The position numbers were made by a program, and so were the translations under genes. 64,000 bases of DNA, from the NCBI RefSeq assembly GCF_025698545.1, contig NC_068576.1, forward strand, positions 56,828,094 to 56,892,093. Direction: 5' to 3'. Of this stretch, positions 47,496 through 61,432 are shown piece by piece (the first letter of the stretch is position 1; the number at the start of each line of letters is the position of its first letter). This DNA is from Gossypium raimondii (Eukaryota; Streptophyta; Magnoliopsida; Malvales; Malvaceae). Under the pieces are notes generated by a model, which was given only the letters and a program-made list of their open reading frames with translations, was not told the DNA's origin and did no database searches.

Positions 47496-48250
47496 TATTA
47501 TAATTGTCTAAAAGACAAACAAATGACTTTCTTTTCTTTAAATTTTTAAATTGAACGTTCATTCTTGCTCCTTTTTTTTTTTTGAGATCTACATTTTCTA
47601 GAGTCATGTGATACATAATCATCCCTTACATACACATAAACAATTACTTACATTGAAAAACCAACAAAAATGTAAAAAGAAACAATACCATCACTTTCTC
47701 TCCCTTAGAGAGAAAAGTAACTCTTGATCCTACACGATCTTTTTATTACAGGTGTGTATATTGTCAAAGAGTACAATAATTTTTATCTTTGAATGAGCTT
47801 AATTTAGAAAAAGATTTAACAATGACGAAATTAAATTATAAATTTTGAAAGATTAAAATATAATTTTATTTTGTATTAATTTTTATTTCATCATTTTTGA
47901 AAAAAGACTGAACATTTTTTTGGGACCAAATTACAGTTTTACTGTATATAAATTTATAATTTAATATTTTTAATAGGTTGAATTACAAATTTTCATTTTT
48001 GGGTTAGGCCACTGCCAGCACCATTACATTCACCTTCGTCCTCACTCTCCTCTCTCTATCACAGTTGAGTGGGTTTGAGACTTGGGCTTGTATTTGAATT
48101 GAGGTTTGGGCCTCATTTATGACTCTATAGTTCTATTGCCGTGCCATTGGTTTAAAATAGGGATGATGACAACAAATTTATTCTACTTTAGCAAAATTTT
48201 CAATGGAAGTACTAAATTAGAGACATTGAAAATAAAAATACTATTGCCAT

Positions 48251-51037
48251 TGTTGACACCATTTTTTTGATAAAACAGGGTCGACTTGGATTTTAAAAAT
48301 GAAAACGAGTATGGGAGTCACCACCAATCTTTTTTGATAAGGTGTGATCGGGCCACCTTGAAAAGTGGTTGTTTTTAATAAATGATTTAATTTTATTAAA
48401 ATAATGATTTTGGTCCATGAAATTTAGAAAAACGGGTTCGAAAGTCGGTTATATACGAGGAAGGATTAGCACCCTCGTAACGCCCAAAATTGGTACCTAG
48501 TTGATTAATTAATGTCTTAGTGTTGAAGATTGAAAACTTTAAAGAGATTTAAAAATACGATCATTTATTGAAATGTTTGAATATTTTTGAAAAAATGACA
48601 TATTTCACGTTAATCGAGAAAGAGACTTATGTCCAGTAAATTAGGACACAATGTCTTGAATTCCCGATGCGCGAATGAATGCCAAAATTTACTTATTTAG
48701 AAGATTTTTAGCTATCTCGGATTTAAAAAAGGGATCATGCCCAGTACGTTAGGACACGATCTTTTCTTAATTTCCCGAGATCATTTAAACTTGAGTTCGA
48801 AAAGATTCGTATATTTAGATTTATTGTGAAAATCGAAACCCAGTAAGTTAGGGTACGACCTTCTCGAATCTAAACATGAGATTTTGCTTATTCAAAAGTC
48901 ATAATTTATGCATTGAATAAAATTAATCTAACACGAAATAGTAGAAATGAAACATGGTGTCAATATTCGCAACAAAACAAAAATGAATACGATGATGTAA
49001 AAATAATACGAACAATAGCAACAAAAATAAGATAAATAAAAAGTACAAATCAATAACATACAAGATAACAAGCATATAAGCGAATAAAATTAAAACATTC
49101 ATTTTTTTAAATAATGATGAAAACGTGGAGAAATAATTAAAAGGAACGTGGACAAAATATAAATATGAATTGTAAAACATATAAAATATATACATGCATG
49201 AATTATAGGATATGAAAATATATAAAAGGTATATGTTAATATATATAGAATATATAAATATGTATATATATTTATGAAAAGAAAATGTGTAAGTAAATAT
49301 ATATATAGTTACGTACGCAAATTGCAAAGCATATATAAAAATATATAAGTAGGTATATATTCATATATATATAATTTATAAAATACGTATGTGTATGTGT
49401 ATATATATGTATATAAAAATTATAAAGTATAAAAATATATAAGTAGGTATACATATGATAGTATTGTATAAAAATATTATTGATTTTTAAAAACATAGAA
49501 GTATATACAAATAAAATTTCTTAAAATGTATTATAAAATAAAGTCATTAAAATATATAGACAATATTGAATTAATATAAAAACATAAACTAATATATTAT
49601 GAAATTAGACATGATATATGATAAAAGAATTAAAATAATAATCCATAATAAAATAAAATAATATGTAAAAAAGAGGGTAAATAAATGAATGAACTAATAC
49701 AATAATAATAACAATAATAATAATAACTTAATTAGTTTAATGATAAGGAAGGACTAAATTAAAAATAAACAAAATCTCAGGGGCAAGATCGGGAGTAAAT
49801 AAAAGATAAAAATATCAAATTGAACACGCGGAAGACGAGGAGGGGTGAATGGGAAATAATCCCATCCTCCAAAACGCGTAGTTCCATTAGGGACTGAAAT
49901 GTGATGAAAATAAAATTAGTAGGCTTAATTGAAAGAAACAAAAACAATCAGAAGGATCTAATTGAAACAAGTGTAAAATGCGGAAGGACCAAGAGGGATA
50001 TTCTCCCATTTTAAAAGAAAACAAGCGGATCCCTGGGTGCGGGTCGCCCAAAACGGCGCCGTTTTGGCGCTAAAACCCCCAGGTGAAACGATGTCATTTT
50101 ATTTGTGCTATAAAAGCAAAAATTTATTCAAAAATTTTCATTTCTCCATTCTTTAAAACAAAAAAACTAGAAAAACCTCTCTAGCCCCCCATTCACTCCC
50201 AGAGCCCGGCCAAAGGTACGGCCATCGGTCGCCGTGTCGGCTGCCGGCCACCGGCGACGGCGCCACCGTACACGGTTGCCGAAAAAGGGGAAAACTTTAG
50301 ATCTAGCATTTTCTAACCTCCCAAGCCCAAATCCGTGTTTAAAATCCCCAAAATATTAACCAAAAAGCCCCAAAAGCTCAAGAAACCTTTTGGTTTCCGG
50401 CCGCCTATCCTCGGAGGTGACTTCCTTGACCGTCCACGGCTTCGGAGACTCGAATATAGGTCAGTTTGACTCTCTTTTCCTGTTTATTTTACTTTTTTGT
50501 ATATGTAAATGTAATAAAAACAAAATAACACCAAAAAAAATCAAAAGATTAAGCGGAGAAAAAAATGGAAAGTAAAAACCTTTCGGGCTTTCTATTGATT
50601 TTTTCTTTCAATATTCAATTCTCTATTTTTTTTATTTTTGAATCGGTCCCCCCTTTTTACATTGGTTTTATCTGGCTCTTATAGCTGAAAATACTTGCCA
50701 CTGTTCCTCGCTATCTGCTGCTTCTATTTCTTTCTCTTATTGTTTGCAGGTCTGTGGAGACAATTGGCAAAAAGATTTGCCATTTTGGTGCAACATGGGT
50801 GAAGGCGTCGTTATTGGGCGTAGTGAGCGTTGAGGGTGCACATGGGGTAGCTGCGGCGCGAGGGAAGGGAGGGAACCCTAGGGTTCCCTGATGCTGTTTA
50901 GTTTTTGGGCCCCATTGGGCAGTTTAGGGTTTTTTAAAATTTGGGCTGTTTGGCCCGTTGTACATGGACTGCTATATATTTTTTGACTGTTTATTTTTTG
51001 GTTTTATTTCAGGCCCAGGCGAAATATGGGCTTTACA
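48251..51037. mobile_element. Solo LTR, 2787 bp, with 5-bp target-site duplication GCCAT
   Basis: The element begins TGTTGACACC and ends GGGCTTTACA, that is TG...CA. It is flanked by GCCAT at 48246-48250 and 51038-51042. No gag or pol frame lies between, so this is one LTR left after recombination between two. A TATA box (CTATAAAAGC) at about 50109-50117 is followed by a Cys/Gly-type GC-rich leader near 50200-50290. The 5' third carries three diverged repeats of CCAGTAxxTTAGGxxAC at about 48635, 48740 and 48840. LTR length this long is typical of some plant Ty3/gypsy groups; the family is not determined. Confidence 0.9.
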
Positions 51038-51042
51038 GCCAT

Positions 51043-54000
51043 TATCTAGTTTAAAAAGTCTATTTCATCAAACACAACAGTTTTGAGTTTTTTAAGCAAC
51101 AATCGGTGAAGTGAATAAAACATGTGGTTTAACAATGCCATCTCATGTTTCAAACTAATGACACATAATTTCATTAAGTCCATCTCATGAAAATAATAGT
51201 CAACAGATGACCACAAAACATGTAGAAAAATTTACCTTGCAGATATATCTATCACCCTAAACATTTGGTCAAACTAACACAAACTTGAATTAAATTTAAA
51301 ATTATCAAAATTTAAAATGATTTGAATTTGACCTATGAGAATCTGAATCTTAAACTTAAAATTTAACTCAAAACATCTTTAATCCAAAAAAATTAAAAAC
51401 TCGAATTGATCCGATTCAAATTAACTTGTTTGCAAACTTTTGTAAAATCTATATTTTGATGCAAGTAGAATGAATAATAATATTTTTGACCATCCAAATT
51501 GACTAGAAAGCTATATTAGTAGAAGATTTATCGAGTCTGAATTTTAAATATGATATCATTGAAAAAATAATCATAAATTCTAAAAGATTAATTTTCATAA
51601 AACTAATTTAAAAAGAAAAAACCTACTAAATTTGAGACCAAACCTATGTTAGCGAGGTCAAGGCCACGTTACCATAAAATTTATTTAAAATTCAAAATAT
51701 TGAAAAATAGTTGTAGAAAGTTCTTCAAATTATAACTAAATTCACTTATTTTTAACTATAATAAAGAGATTAATAACACAATTTCAACTAAAAGTAACAA
51801 TAATTGGAAGCTTTAATTAATAATTTTACATGTGTTAATGCTGTATGTTTATTTTAATATAAAATGAGAGTAAAATCATAACAATAACACGACTAATGCG
51901 ATCCGAACTTAAGTCAACACACGGAATCAGACAATTTTAATTTTTAATCTGTATATATTCTAATTTAATTTTATAATGACTTCAACACACTATCATTATC
52001 GTGTATTGTAGTTGTAAAAAATAATTGAAAATTGAATCGTGGCGTGTGTAAATTCAACGACATGAAATAATTTAATGTTAAATGTTGCAATCGTAGGTAC
52101 TGGCGTTAATCACGCGTTGATACATCCTCTGCTCTCGTCACACACATTCTGTTTTCTAACCCAAGTCTTTGGTCATTCTTAAATCCTAAAGAAATAAATT
52201 CATCCAATTACTTTATTCATGTTTAGAGATGGAGCTCCCTCCATTATTAAAAATTAAAAATGGTTATGCAGCTTGACATTTTCAAGTGAATGATTATGAG
52301 ATTGTAGCGTGAGACAAAAAGTAAACCCACCCTAAGCAATGCCTCAATTAGTCACCCTTGATTCATGTCCATATCGATATCTTATAATAATTATAAAAAT
52401 GCATCTATACCATGGGATAATTCCTCTTAAAAAGTTGTAATAAAGCCACGTCTGATACAGCAATATGAGTTCAGTTTTTGCACGTAAATTAAAAAGTATC
52501 ATACCATAATTGTTTCCATTTCGAGGTTATTATAAATAATGTCTTTTCATCTTTCACACTAACTTAATTAAATTTAAGTTTTATTATGTACAATTAAGTT
52601 TGTATTATTTGTCGCATGTGGATCTCGTTTGAATATATCTCAAATTTTCAATCTATTTTATTCTTTTATTTAAGTTAATCGGATATATATATTATTATTT
52701 GTTATATGCACTTGTACTTGCGCCTTTAATTATACTTTTAAACACATTAAAAAATACGTGCCTTGTCGTTAATAATTAAATTGAAGTTTCATTAATCGAG
52801 CTAAATCACGAATTCAAATTTATTGTCGATTAATTATCTAAATAATTTATTTTTGAATACAAATGCCTAGACTTACCTATAATCCCTCCCCAACACTTAC
52901 ATAAGAGAATAAATGCACTTCAACGCATTTAAATATCAATACCAACCGAGCTAGGATTCAGTTGGTAATTATCGAAATAATTTAGATTAACAGAACCTAA
53001 AAACAAAACATAATGAATGTATTAATAACCATTAAATATCAATTTAATACGTATTAAAAGTATAAAATAAATAAAAAATAAATCATGAAAACTTAGGAGA
53101 ATTATTAGTTACGCAGGCGAATTTTTAGAGTTTAGAAGTAACGTTAGGGGTTGACAAATGTCTTATAAGATATAAAATAATTTTAAAAAATACATGCCAA
53201 ATTTTAAAACTACTAAAAATATCAATGTATTAAATACTAACCCTTAAACTTAATTTATAATTAAAATAATATTTAAATATCAAAATTTGATAACTCAAAA
53301 AATAATTATATATATTTAAATTTCCTTTAGATAAAATGTCGGCTCCTTTGGCCAATACCCACGTTTTCTTCTGCACTGCTAGTAGTAATGAATACTTTGT
53401 TCAGTCAAGCACGTTTCATGCTTTTGAATAATTTAAGTGAGATTAATATTTAGTAACTCACTTAAACTTGTATTAGTTTTCAACTTAATCCGTTTTCTCA
53501 ATTTGGATTTTTTAAAGACGTGACTTGAAAAATTTTAGAAAATATATATAAAATCTAAAAATATAAAAATTAAATTTATTAAAATTAAATCACATCAATG
53601 ACACAATCTCAAAATCTCATACCATCATATCTTAACGGAATTAAAATTTAATGATTAAATTTAAAAAAATCCAAGTTAGATCGCACAATTTTAGAGTGTC
53701 ATTCTATTATAACTTAACAAAATTTAAATTCAGTGACTAAATTTAGAAAAATTACTAAATTTCAAGACTAATATGTATAAAAAATAGACAAGTTTAAAGA
53801 CTAAATTTTTTACATAAAAATGAAATATAAAGAAAAAAATCCATTTTCACCTAACAGCACCACATTTGGTATTCCTTAAAAAACACATTTTCATGGCAAA
53901 ATATTATGAGGTCCTACACAATGAGTTAGATTACATTTTACCTCTTTTACTCAAAAAAATGAGTAAATTAGTATGTTAGATCAAAGAGCTAATTGGTTAT

Positions 54001-54516
54001 TTATGTTAAAATTTTATCTACTTTTACTATTAAAACGCGACTGATAGAATAACCGGGAAGTTAAACGTGGCATTCTGACATAGGAGACTAATTTTTAATA
54101 GTAGAAATGAATGAAAATTTTTACAGAAAAATCAATTTACTCGTTTATTTAATGTATAAGGATTAATTTATCATTTTTTGAGTAGAGGAGAGAAAATGCA
54201 ATAAAACTCCTAGTATAAGGGCTCCATGTTAATTTTACGGAATTTCATTTTCAACATCAAAAGGGAGAAAAATAGGCCAATATTTGCAGTGATTCGTTAA
54301 CTCTGTGTTGGCAAAATTATATCTATCCGTCAACTGTTTTGATGAAACTAAAGGGAAATGAGATTAATCGGTGAGATTGATAGGCCAAAAGATAAAATCC
54401 ATCGCTGTGTTTTCTTTGACCAAAGGAAAGGAATTCCAGTAATCCATTTCCTTAAAAAACAAAAGTTGTTGATTAAGTACAGTAAATTAGGTGAAGAAGC
54501 TTTCAAACTTTTCTGC

Positions 54517-54547
<31 letters not shown>

Positions 54548-54600
54548 TTGGCCATGGCTGTTGCTTATTAAAGTTTCATTTTCCAGTTCAAAATTGAACC
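51043..54600. other. AT-rich region upstream of the MYB gene
   Basis: Nothing recognisable as a gene. A family A foldback lies at about 53920-54235. The remainder is AT-rich with scattered short repeats, and the last 100 bases carry a TA run (54519-54542) and a possible TATA context just upstream of the MYB start codon. The MYB promoter should lie within the final kilobase. Confidence 0.5.
53920..54235. repeat. Foldback repeat family A, copy 6
   Basis: Recognised by CTCAAAAAAATGAGTAAATT and GATCAAAGAGCTAATTGGTT on the left and by GGGCTCCATGTTAATTTTAC and ATGCAATAAAACTCCTAG on the right, about 300 bases upstream of the MYB start codon. Confidence 0.55.
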
Positions 54601-55952
54601 ATGACATCACCATCATCGTCGTCGTCATCATCTCTTAAAAAAACAAGCACAAGTTGCAGTGAAGATGAAGGTGATCATCATCAACAGCAGCTGAGGAGAG
54701 GACCTTGGACTATAGAGGAAGATTCAGTCCTTGTTCATTACATTGCTCGACATGGTGAAGGTCGATGGAATTTTCTTGCAAAACATGCAGGTAACTGATA
54801 AAAGAGACAGCTGGTTTTATATGTTGAACAAGACAAGACTAAAACCCTTTTCTTGTTGGCTTTAAGGTTTAAGGAGAACAGGCAAGAGTTGCAGGTTGAG
54901 ATGGTTGAATTATTTGAAACCAGATGTTAAGCGTGGGAACCTTACTGCTGAAGAACAGTTTTTGATCCTTGAACTCCATTCTAAATTGGGTAACAGGTAT
55001 GTCTGTCTGTCTTAGGGGTGAAGGAGAAGTTTATCTTTGTATATGCTTGTTATTTTAGAAATTTAAAAGGATCAAATTGAAAAAAATTCACTTTTTCGGA
55101 AGGTCAGTGTATTTTTACCATTAAATTAACTTATAATTTTAAAAACTTTAAGGAACTAAATTAATAATTTGCCATTTTGGGCCTGCCCCCTTGACGCAGA
55201 TTAAACTTTTCATTTTTTGGAGGATCAAAGTGTATTTTTACTATTAAACTAACATGTAATTTTAAAAACTTCAAGGGACTAAAATAATAATTTGTCAATT
55301 TTGGGCTTACCTCCTTGGCATGTATGTATGTTTTTTCAGATAAAAGTTGGCTGTTTTGATCGGACATGACATTGTGTTTGTGAATTTTTTTAGGTGGTCC
55401 AAGATTGCACAGCATCTGCCTGGAAGAACCGATAATGAGATCAAGAATTACTGGAGAACCCGTGTGCAAAAACAGGCTCGGCAGCTTAACATCGATGCTA
55501 ACAGCGCGGCGTTTAAGAACATTCTCCGATATTATTGGATGCCAAGATTGGTTCAAAAGATGGAAGAGTCGTCGTCGCCCTGTTTTTCAACGACGGTTAT
55601 TCCTCGGAACCAACCGTTAATGAAGACCGATTACGTTGACGGGAATTCATGTGTTTCGTCATTAGAACATGTGGATGATATGAAAATGTCCCAATTTGGG
55701 ATATTTGGTAGCAATGATTGCAATAGTAATGCTCTTGCAAAGGACTGGTATGGTTATGTTGGTGATAATGGTAGCTATTGCCATGGCATGGAAACCATCA
55801 ACATGGCGTCCACGTCAGCACTGGTCGGGGAGGGATTTCCGACCCCCGCCGCGGATTGCCACTTGGCGGATGATAATTGGGTTAATGATGGTTTTGTAGA
55901 TGGGATATGGAGCATGGGGGAACTATGGGAACTTAGAAATGCATTGCATTGA
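54601..55952 (+). CDS. R2R3-MYB transcription factor, subgroup-20-like, 3 exons
   Basis: Predicted nuclear DNA-binding protein of 292 aa. Exons 54601-54790, 54867-54996, 55394-55952; introns are GT-AG and phases match (1 and 2). R2 spans about 32-82 with Trp at 36, 56 and 76; R3 spans about 86-133 with Phe95, Trp108 and Trp127, as usual for plant R3 repeats. The region after R3 ([16 protein letters not shown], then [10 protein letters not shown]) carries the WMPRL motif of subgroup 20, the group that includes MYB2/MYB62/MYB108/MYB112/MYB116; MYB62/MYB116 seems closest by eye. The C-terminus is acidic. Members act in stress, phosphate or stamen/senescence responses, but the specific role here is not shown. 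Confidence 0.92.
55050..55335. repeat. Tandem pair of a dispersed repeat in MYB intron 2
   Basis: Two copies of about 120-130 bases: 55050-55195 and 55200-55335. Each contains GTGTATTTTTACxATTAAA, ATTTTAAAAACTT, AAGGxACTAAA and a GGGCxTxCCxCCTTG end. They fill most of the 397-base intron 2. Similar single copies occur at about 36085 and 58290. Confidence 0.65.
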
Positions 55953-56774
55953 AGTGAACCTTGTCAATTTTTTTCTTTCGTAAAATTCTGATTTTGGTGC
56001 TTCTACTATATTCAAATTTAAAATTTAATCCCTATACTTCGATTTTGCATGATTTTCATCATCTACTTCTGAACACTTTTAATTATTATCATGGATTTTT
56101 ATTTAGTACCCCTTCCAACACACGCATAAACTCATCTCGAGTTTTTTAAGAAAATATTAATGTTAATGTTTTAACTGAACTAGTTCTATTTAGACTACTT
56201 AGTGATATTATAAAAGTAAAAGACCAAAATCCCAAATTATTGTATAGGGACTAAATTTTAAATTTAAACTTCAAATTTTTTCCTTATGACAGTTCACCAA
56301 TAGTTCAGAACCCTTTTTTTTCTTATTTTTGTCCAATAGTTCACGAATATATGTAATCTTGTTCTTACTTTTCTTTTGGATGGTTTAATGTTTTGGTATG
56401 ATTAATGTATATTCGTATTTATTTCACTACCCATAAATATTAATCTTTGCTTCTTTTAATAATATTAATTTTAGAATTTAGATTCGATTTTTTAAAGAAA
56501 TAAAATATATTAGCATAAAGTTAAATTTTCTATTTACTTTGAAGTGATTTGACAAACAACGTGAATTTAAGAAATAAAAAATGTTAAAATAATTTTTTTA
56601 AAGTTCAACCTATATATTACTATTACATCCAACCTTTTAAGTGGTTGCATCAAATTTGAAACTTGCATAAATTGAGCCAATTCTAGGAAATAAAAGTTTC
56701 TTGTAAACGTGTCCCTTGGGTGGCCCACCAATGTTTGAAATATGGGAAATCAAAATCTTATATAAGGTAAAAAT

Positions 56775-57010
56775 GTTAATAGAGATATTTATATTTGGAG
56801 TTGGATTGTATTTTATTTTTTTATTAAAAAATTTATCAATTTTTATCGTAAAAAACTGGCATATTTTTAACCGTAAAAATCAATGAAATTTTTTTAAAAA
56901 GGAACAATTTGCTCATTGATCTAGTGTTCAATGACTATTTTGTCCTTTTCTTTAGTAGATGAGACAAAATACAACCCGACTCCTGGTACAATGATTTCCA
57001 TAATACTTTT
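56775..57010. repeat. Foldback repeat family A, copy 7
   Basis: Shorter copy with TATTTGGAGTTGGATTGTAT on the left and ACAACCCGACTCCTGGTACA on the right, and AAAAACTGGCATATTTTTAAC in the middle. The central part is deleted relative to copy 4. Confidence 0.5.
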
Positions 57011-58289
57011 ACCCCTTTTATCATCAATATCTACGACAAAGTGGCAAGACACATTATAGTCTCGAGTTTTTTTTTCAAAATTCAAATTTTGGAAAGCAAT
57101 TTGATTGCTCAATTTTGATACATGTGATAATTATTTGATCAAAACTTAGAGATAAGCGATAATATCTTAATATAGAAGCTGTTACCACCATTTAAAATGA
57201 TTGTGTTTTTAAAATTAAAATTTGAATATAGAAGTGTGTAGTAAAATTAAAATTTGAAATATTGATTAGAAAATGACAAATATCATTAATAAATAATACT
57301 AGAGGTAAAGAATTTTTTTTATCATTATATTAGTTTATAATTTGATTGTTTTTCACAAGAATTAAATCATAATTTTGTGATGATTTTGTACAATATCAGA
57401 GTGTCACATTCAATATTTTAATAACTAGACCAGTGGTTGAACTAGTCAGACTACTAGTTCCCGGTTCAACCAGTTGAACTGTCGATTTTTATATCAGTTT
57501 TTGATTTTTACTAATTTCAAATATTTTCTGAGTCAATCGGTCCAACCTCTTTGTTCTAACCGTTATATTGATCAGTTTTCTATCCATCTGATCCAGATCT
57601 GTTTCAGTAGCATTGGATACATCATCAATTCTTAACAAGATCCAAGTTGAAGGACCAAAATAAATTTAATTACCAAATTTAAGAACTAAAGTAGATAAAA
57701 AAATACAAATATCAATGTGAACTTAATTACCAAATTCAAAGTTAAAAAATTAATATTATCTCTATATTTTATATTCATATTTAAATATATTATTACAAAT
57801 TAAAAAAAATAAAAAGAAAGAAAGATCAACTCATCCAAAATCTGTGAATATGAACCATGATTTTCATGATGCAATAATTGTGATTAGTTTACTGTTATAT
57901 CAAATCAAGATGTCGAGGGCTCGACAAAGAAATGCAAACCTATCCATTAATCCAACGGCCTAAAACCAATGGAATCAACCATTAATTATTGGGAAATTAT
58001 TTGCTCCATTTTCAATCGAGATAAAAAATGTGGGGATAAAGCATAATTTAATCCCTGAATTTGATATTTTTTTTATCTTGATCCTTGGATCTTTTTTGTC
58101 CACATTAGTCTCAGAACTTTACAGCTTTTCCAGTTGTGCCCCTAAACATGAATTTCATTGAAGTGTGATTACGTGACACTATGAGATTTTACCACATTAT
58201 TATTCAAAAGTACTTATTTTTTAAGCTCAATTAGATGTAATGATAAGGTACATTGCATTTTTAAAGGACGAAACAAGAGGCAAGTATGG

Positions 58290-58760
58290 GCATTAACCTC
58301 TTGATTAAAAGGGGTAATTGCAAGTTTAGCCTCTCATAATAATTAATTAGTTAATTTAAGTTTTTTTTAACCCTTTTAATTTAAGAAAATTTTGCATTTT
58401 TGGCCCATGCTAAAAATAATAATTCAATTTTATAATACTTAAAAACAATTTTATTTAGCTTTAACCCCTTCGAAAAATTTGGCTTCATCCTTGCTCCCAG
58501 CCTCCCAGGTAGGGGCCTCGGTCCCTTTAGTTAAATGGGATAATTAGAAGTTTAGTCCCTCTTGATAATTAATCAATTTATTTAAGTATTTTTTAAATTT
58601 TAATCCTTTTTAGTTATTGAAATTTTGTATTTTTAGCTCTTTCAAAAATTTAATAATTCAATTTAAACCCTTTTTAACAAACAAAAAAAAAAGAAGAAAG
58701 AAAGAAAGGAGAAGCTCTAGCCCCCTAAAATTTTATAAATTTATTTCACCTTCCCTCAAA
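58290..58760. repeat. Repeated dispersed fragments
   Basis: Two related pieces (about 58310-58500 and 58545-58760) share AATTxxAAGTTTAGxCCTCT, ATAATTAATxAxTTxATTTA and GGCTTCxTxCTTGC-like words. They belong to the same family as the MYB intron 2 repeats by eye. Confidence 0.45.
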
Positions 58761-61432
58761 AAAATTTTGGCTTCGTTTCTACTCTGAAAGAAAGAATTCA
58801 TTTTCGAATCTCGAATATAACATTATTGAAATTAATAAATACTTACAGATATAAAAGGTATCTTAATTTCACCGGAAAATAGGGAACGTGGAGAACACAT
58901 ATAGTAGATTACATGGGATTTGGAAGCTAAGGAATTCCTTGTCACATAGATTGCGGAAACTTTATCTCCATCAACCCTTTTTTCTCCAATATTTTAAATT
59001 TGTTAATTTATCAATTTGGTCATTATCAAATGGAAGCGTGGTGAGACGAAACTCTGTTTCTTTGGGTCTCTCTCTTTATGTATATCTTTTAAAGATACAT
59101 AGTGTTTTAGTTCCTTTCCATGCATGAATTGATCACGATGGTTGATCCTCAAATCTCATGGCGGGCCATCAAGAAAACCCTTCCCATGTCACTCTTTAAT
59201 CTCACCTCCTTTCAACATATGTTACAAGGTCCTGTTTGAATACAGGGACGAAGCAGTAGGGGTTAGAATTGAATACTTTTTTTTAGAGGAATAAAGTGTA
59301 ATTTGGTTGTTACATTGACTTATAATTTCAATATTTTTAAAGGGATTGAACCGAAATTTTACCATTTTTGGAGCAAAACTTTAGATTTATTGAATTGGGA
59401 TGGTTCGACTAAAATATTAGACCTAAAAATGAGTTCGAATAAAAAAATTTATATCCGTTTTAAATATGGGTTAGATTCGGATTTCAATATTCAAAAGCTC
59501 ATCTAATCATTTTTTCGAGTTTATAATACGTTCTTTTCTTTTCTTTTTTATATGTTGTATTTATGTCCTGTGAAATTAAATATATTATGCTATAGTTGAA
59601 TATTAAAATATATGTTTAGGGTTTTAATAAAAGAGAAATTACACGATGCTAGTAAAAGATATATAATTATTAAATATTAAATAAAATAATTATATTTAAA
59701 ATATTAAAATACAAACCAATTTAAAATGGGTTTAAATTAATAATTTAGATTTAGATAAAATTATATGTTCATATTACGAGTTAAATAAATATAAAATATA
59801 TTAATATTATATATCAATTCAACTTAACCCGACCTATGAATGCTGTTGTTGAGTTGATATTTGATAGGGAACTAACAGCTCATTAATCATGATAGGCTCA
59901 AGAAATTGGAATTGGAATATTATATGATCGTATGTGGTCCAAAAATAAAATTTAAAAGAAAGAAAGAGTTGTAGGTGAAGTGTGAATCTTAAACAAGTCG
60001 AATTGTAAGGCTTGAAAAGATTGAAGTGAAAAAAAAGTTACTGTAGTAATTATCTCAATAACACAAATTGTAGATCTATGGCATGATTGATGGAACTTAC
60101 ATATAAAAACAAAGAGTTCAAAAGGTATTGGAAGAACATGCTCGATGGAACTTACAAGTTAAATCAAGAATTTCACCTTCTTTTTTTTTTTAATATAACC
60201 TATGTTGATTCAACCAATCAATTTGGGTCGTCTGGTCGGATTAGTTAGATCGAAAATTAATTGGGATGTCGAGTCAAAAAGGGGTTTTGAAATGATTAAC
60301 TTGATAACGGATACAAATAAGTTAAATTGAATTTTTAAAATTTTAATAACTTTTAATTGAATTGGTTGAATTGATTGGACCGACGAGTCAGTAGTTTGAC
60401 CAGTACGACCACCTGATTTCAAAAACATTGAATATAAGTGATTCTTAGTTAGTTAGCGGGTTGAATTGAATTAGTTGAAATTGAAATTTGAAATTTAAAA
60501 ATAGAGAGATTGGATTCTTAGAATTGAAACTATATAGACTAAATTAAAATTTGAAAAAATACATAGACTTATAGCATATTTTAAATTTTTAATCCAAATC
60601 CGAGGATGAATCTTTACTCGATTCCTTGGATAGTTTTATTTGGGGAATAATTTAGGATTCCTTCATAAACGTTATTCTATTTTATTTTATGATTCAATTA
60701 ATGCGAAATACAAATAACCATAAAAAGAAGAGGGTAAATTTTACCGGTATTCACTCAATTATGAATAACTTTTGTTTTAGCCACTCAATTAAAAAAGTTA
60801 TAAATTTGTGACGCGTCATTTTTTAATTGGTATAATAATAAAATTGGTCCTCGATATATTATTTTGAATTTGATCCCGATTTTATATAAAATTGTAAAAA
60901 TATCGTTAAAAAATAAAAGTATAAAAAGTAATATATATACACACATAAATATAAAAAATGTATAGAAATTTTTAATTTTCTTAAAAAAATTATTATCTTA
61001 TAATTATTGAACTGGGGATTCAACTGAAATTAGTTCAACCACTTATCCAATTCTTCTAACATTGGTAATAAGGTGTTAAATTAAACTCTGTATTTTTTAT
61101 TTAATTATAAAATTAAAAAATATATTACATATTTATTAGAAAGAAGTTAGAAAAAGAAGCGGTTCGAACAAAAAAAGAAGAAGCGGCCCACCCATACAGG
61201 CCGAATTATCCAAAACCTGGCCCAACTCTAATTTAAGCAAATAAAAGGTAATCTACACAGTTGGTCATCCAACTTTCATAGAATTTTATTTTAGGAACTT
61301 GAAATAAAAAAGGTTGCAATATGGGCACTGTTATTACATACTTTTATCATTTTAGTCACCCAAATTTTAATTTGCCATTACATGCACTCACTTTTGTCAC
61401 CCAACTTTACTAACCAGCAGTAATGTAATGTA

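Larger units (their letters stand above)
43075..48250. other. Intergenic region rich in transposon remnants
   Basis: No protein gene. The first few hundred bases are the upstream region of the minus-strand NTMC2T3-like gene. Then come a dispersed repeat with GGTTCAACC-type words (43590-43880), a GC-rich MITE (44723-45054), a family A foldback (46200-46520), a possible copia-type LTR piece (46985-47266), a TA microsatellite near 47455-47493, and a left flank to the solo LTR. The rest is AT-rich and unrecognised. Confidence 0.5.
55953..61432. other. Intergenic region between MYB and the eS7 pseudogene
   Basis: No gene. The first bases are the MYB 3' flank. A family A foldback copy lies at 56775-57010, a GGTTCAACC-type dispersed repeat at about 57410-57610 and again at about 60200-60430, and repeated CCTTTAGTTAAATGGGATAA-like fragments at about 58290-58760. 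The rest is AT-rich sequence without recognisable features. Confidence 0.5.

Noticed and set aside
48923-49496. Long minus-strand frames rich in Tyr, Ile and Phe
   Set aside because: They arise from TA-rich low-complexity sequence inside the solo LTR and have no domain.
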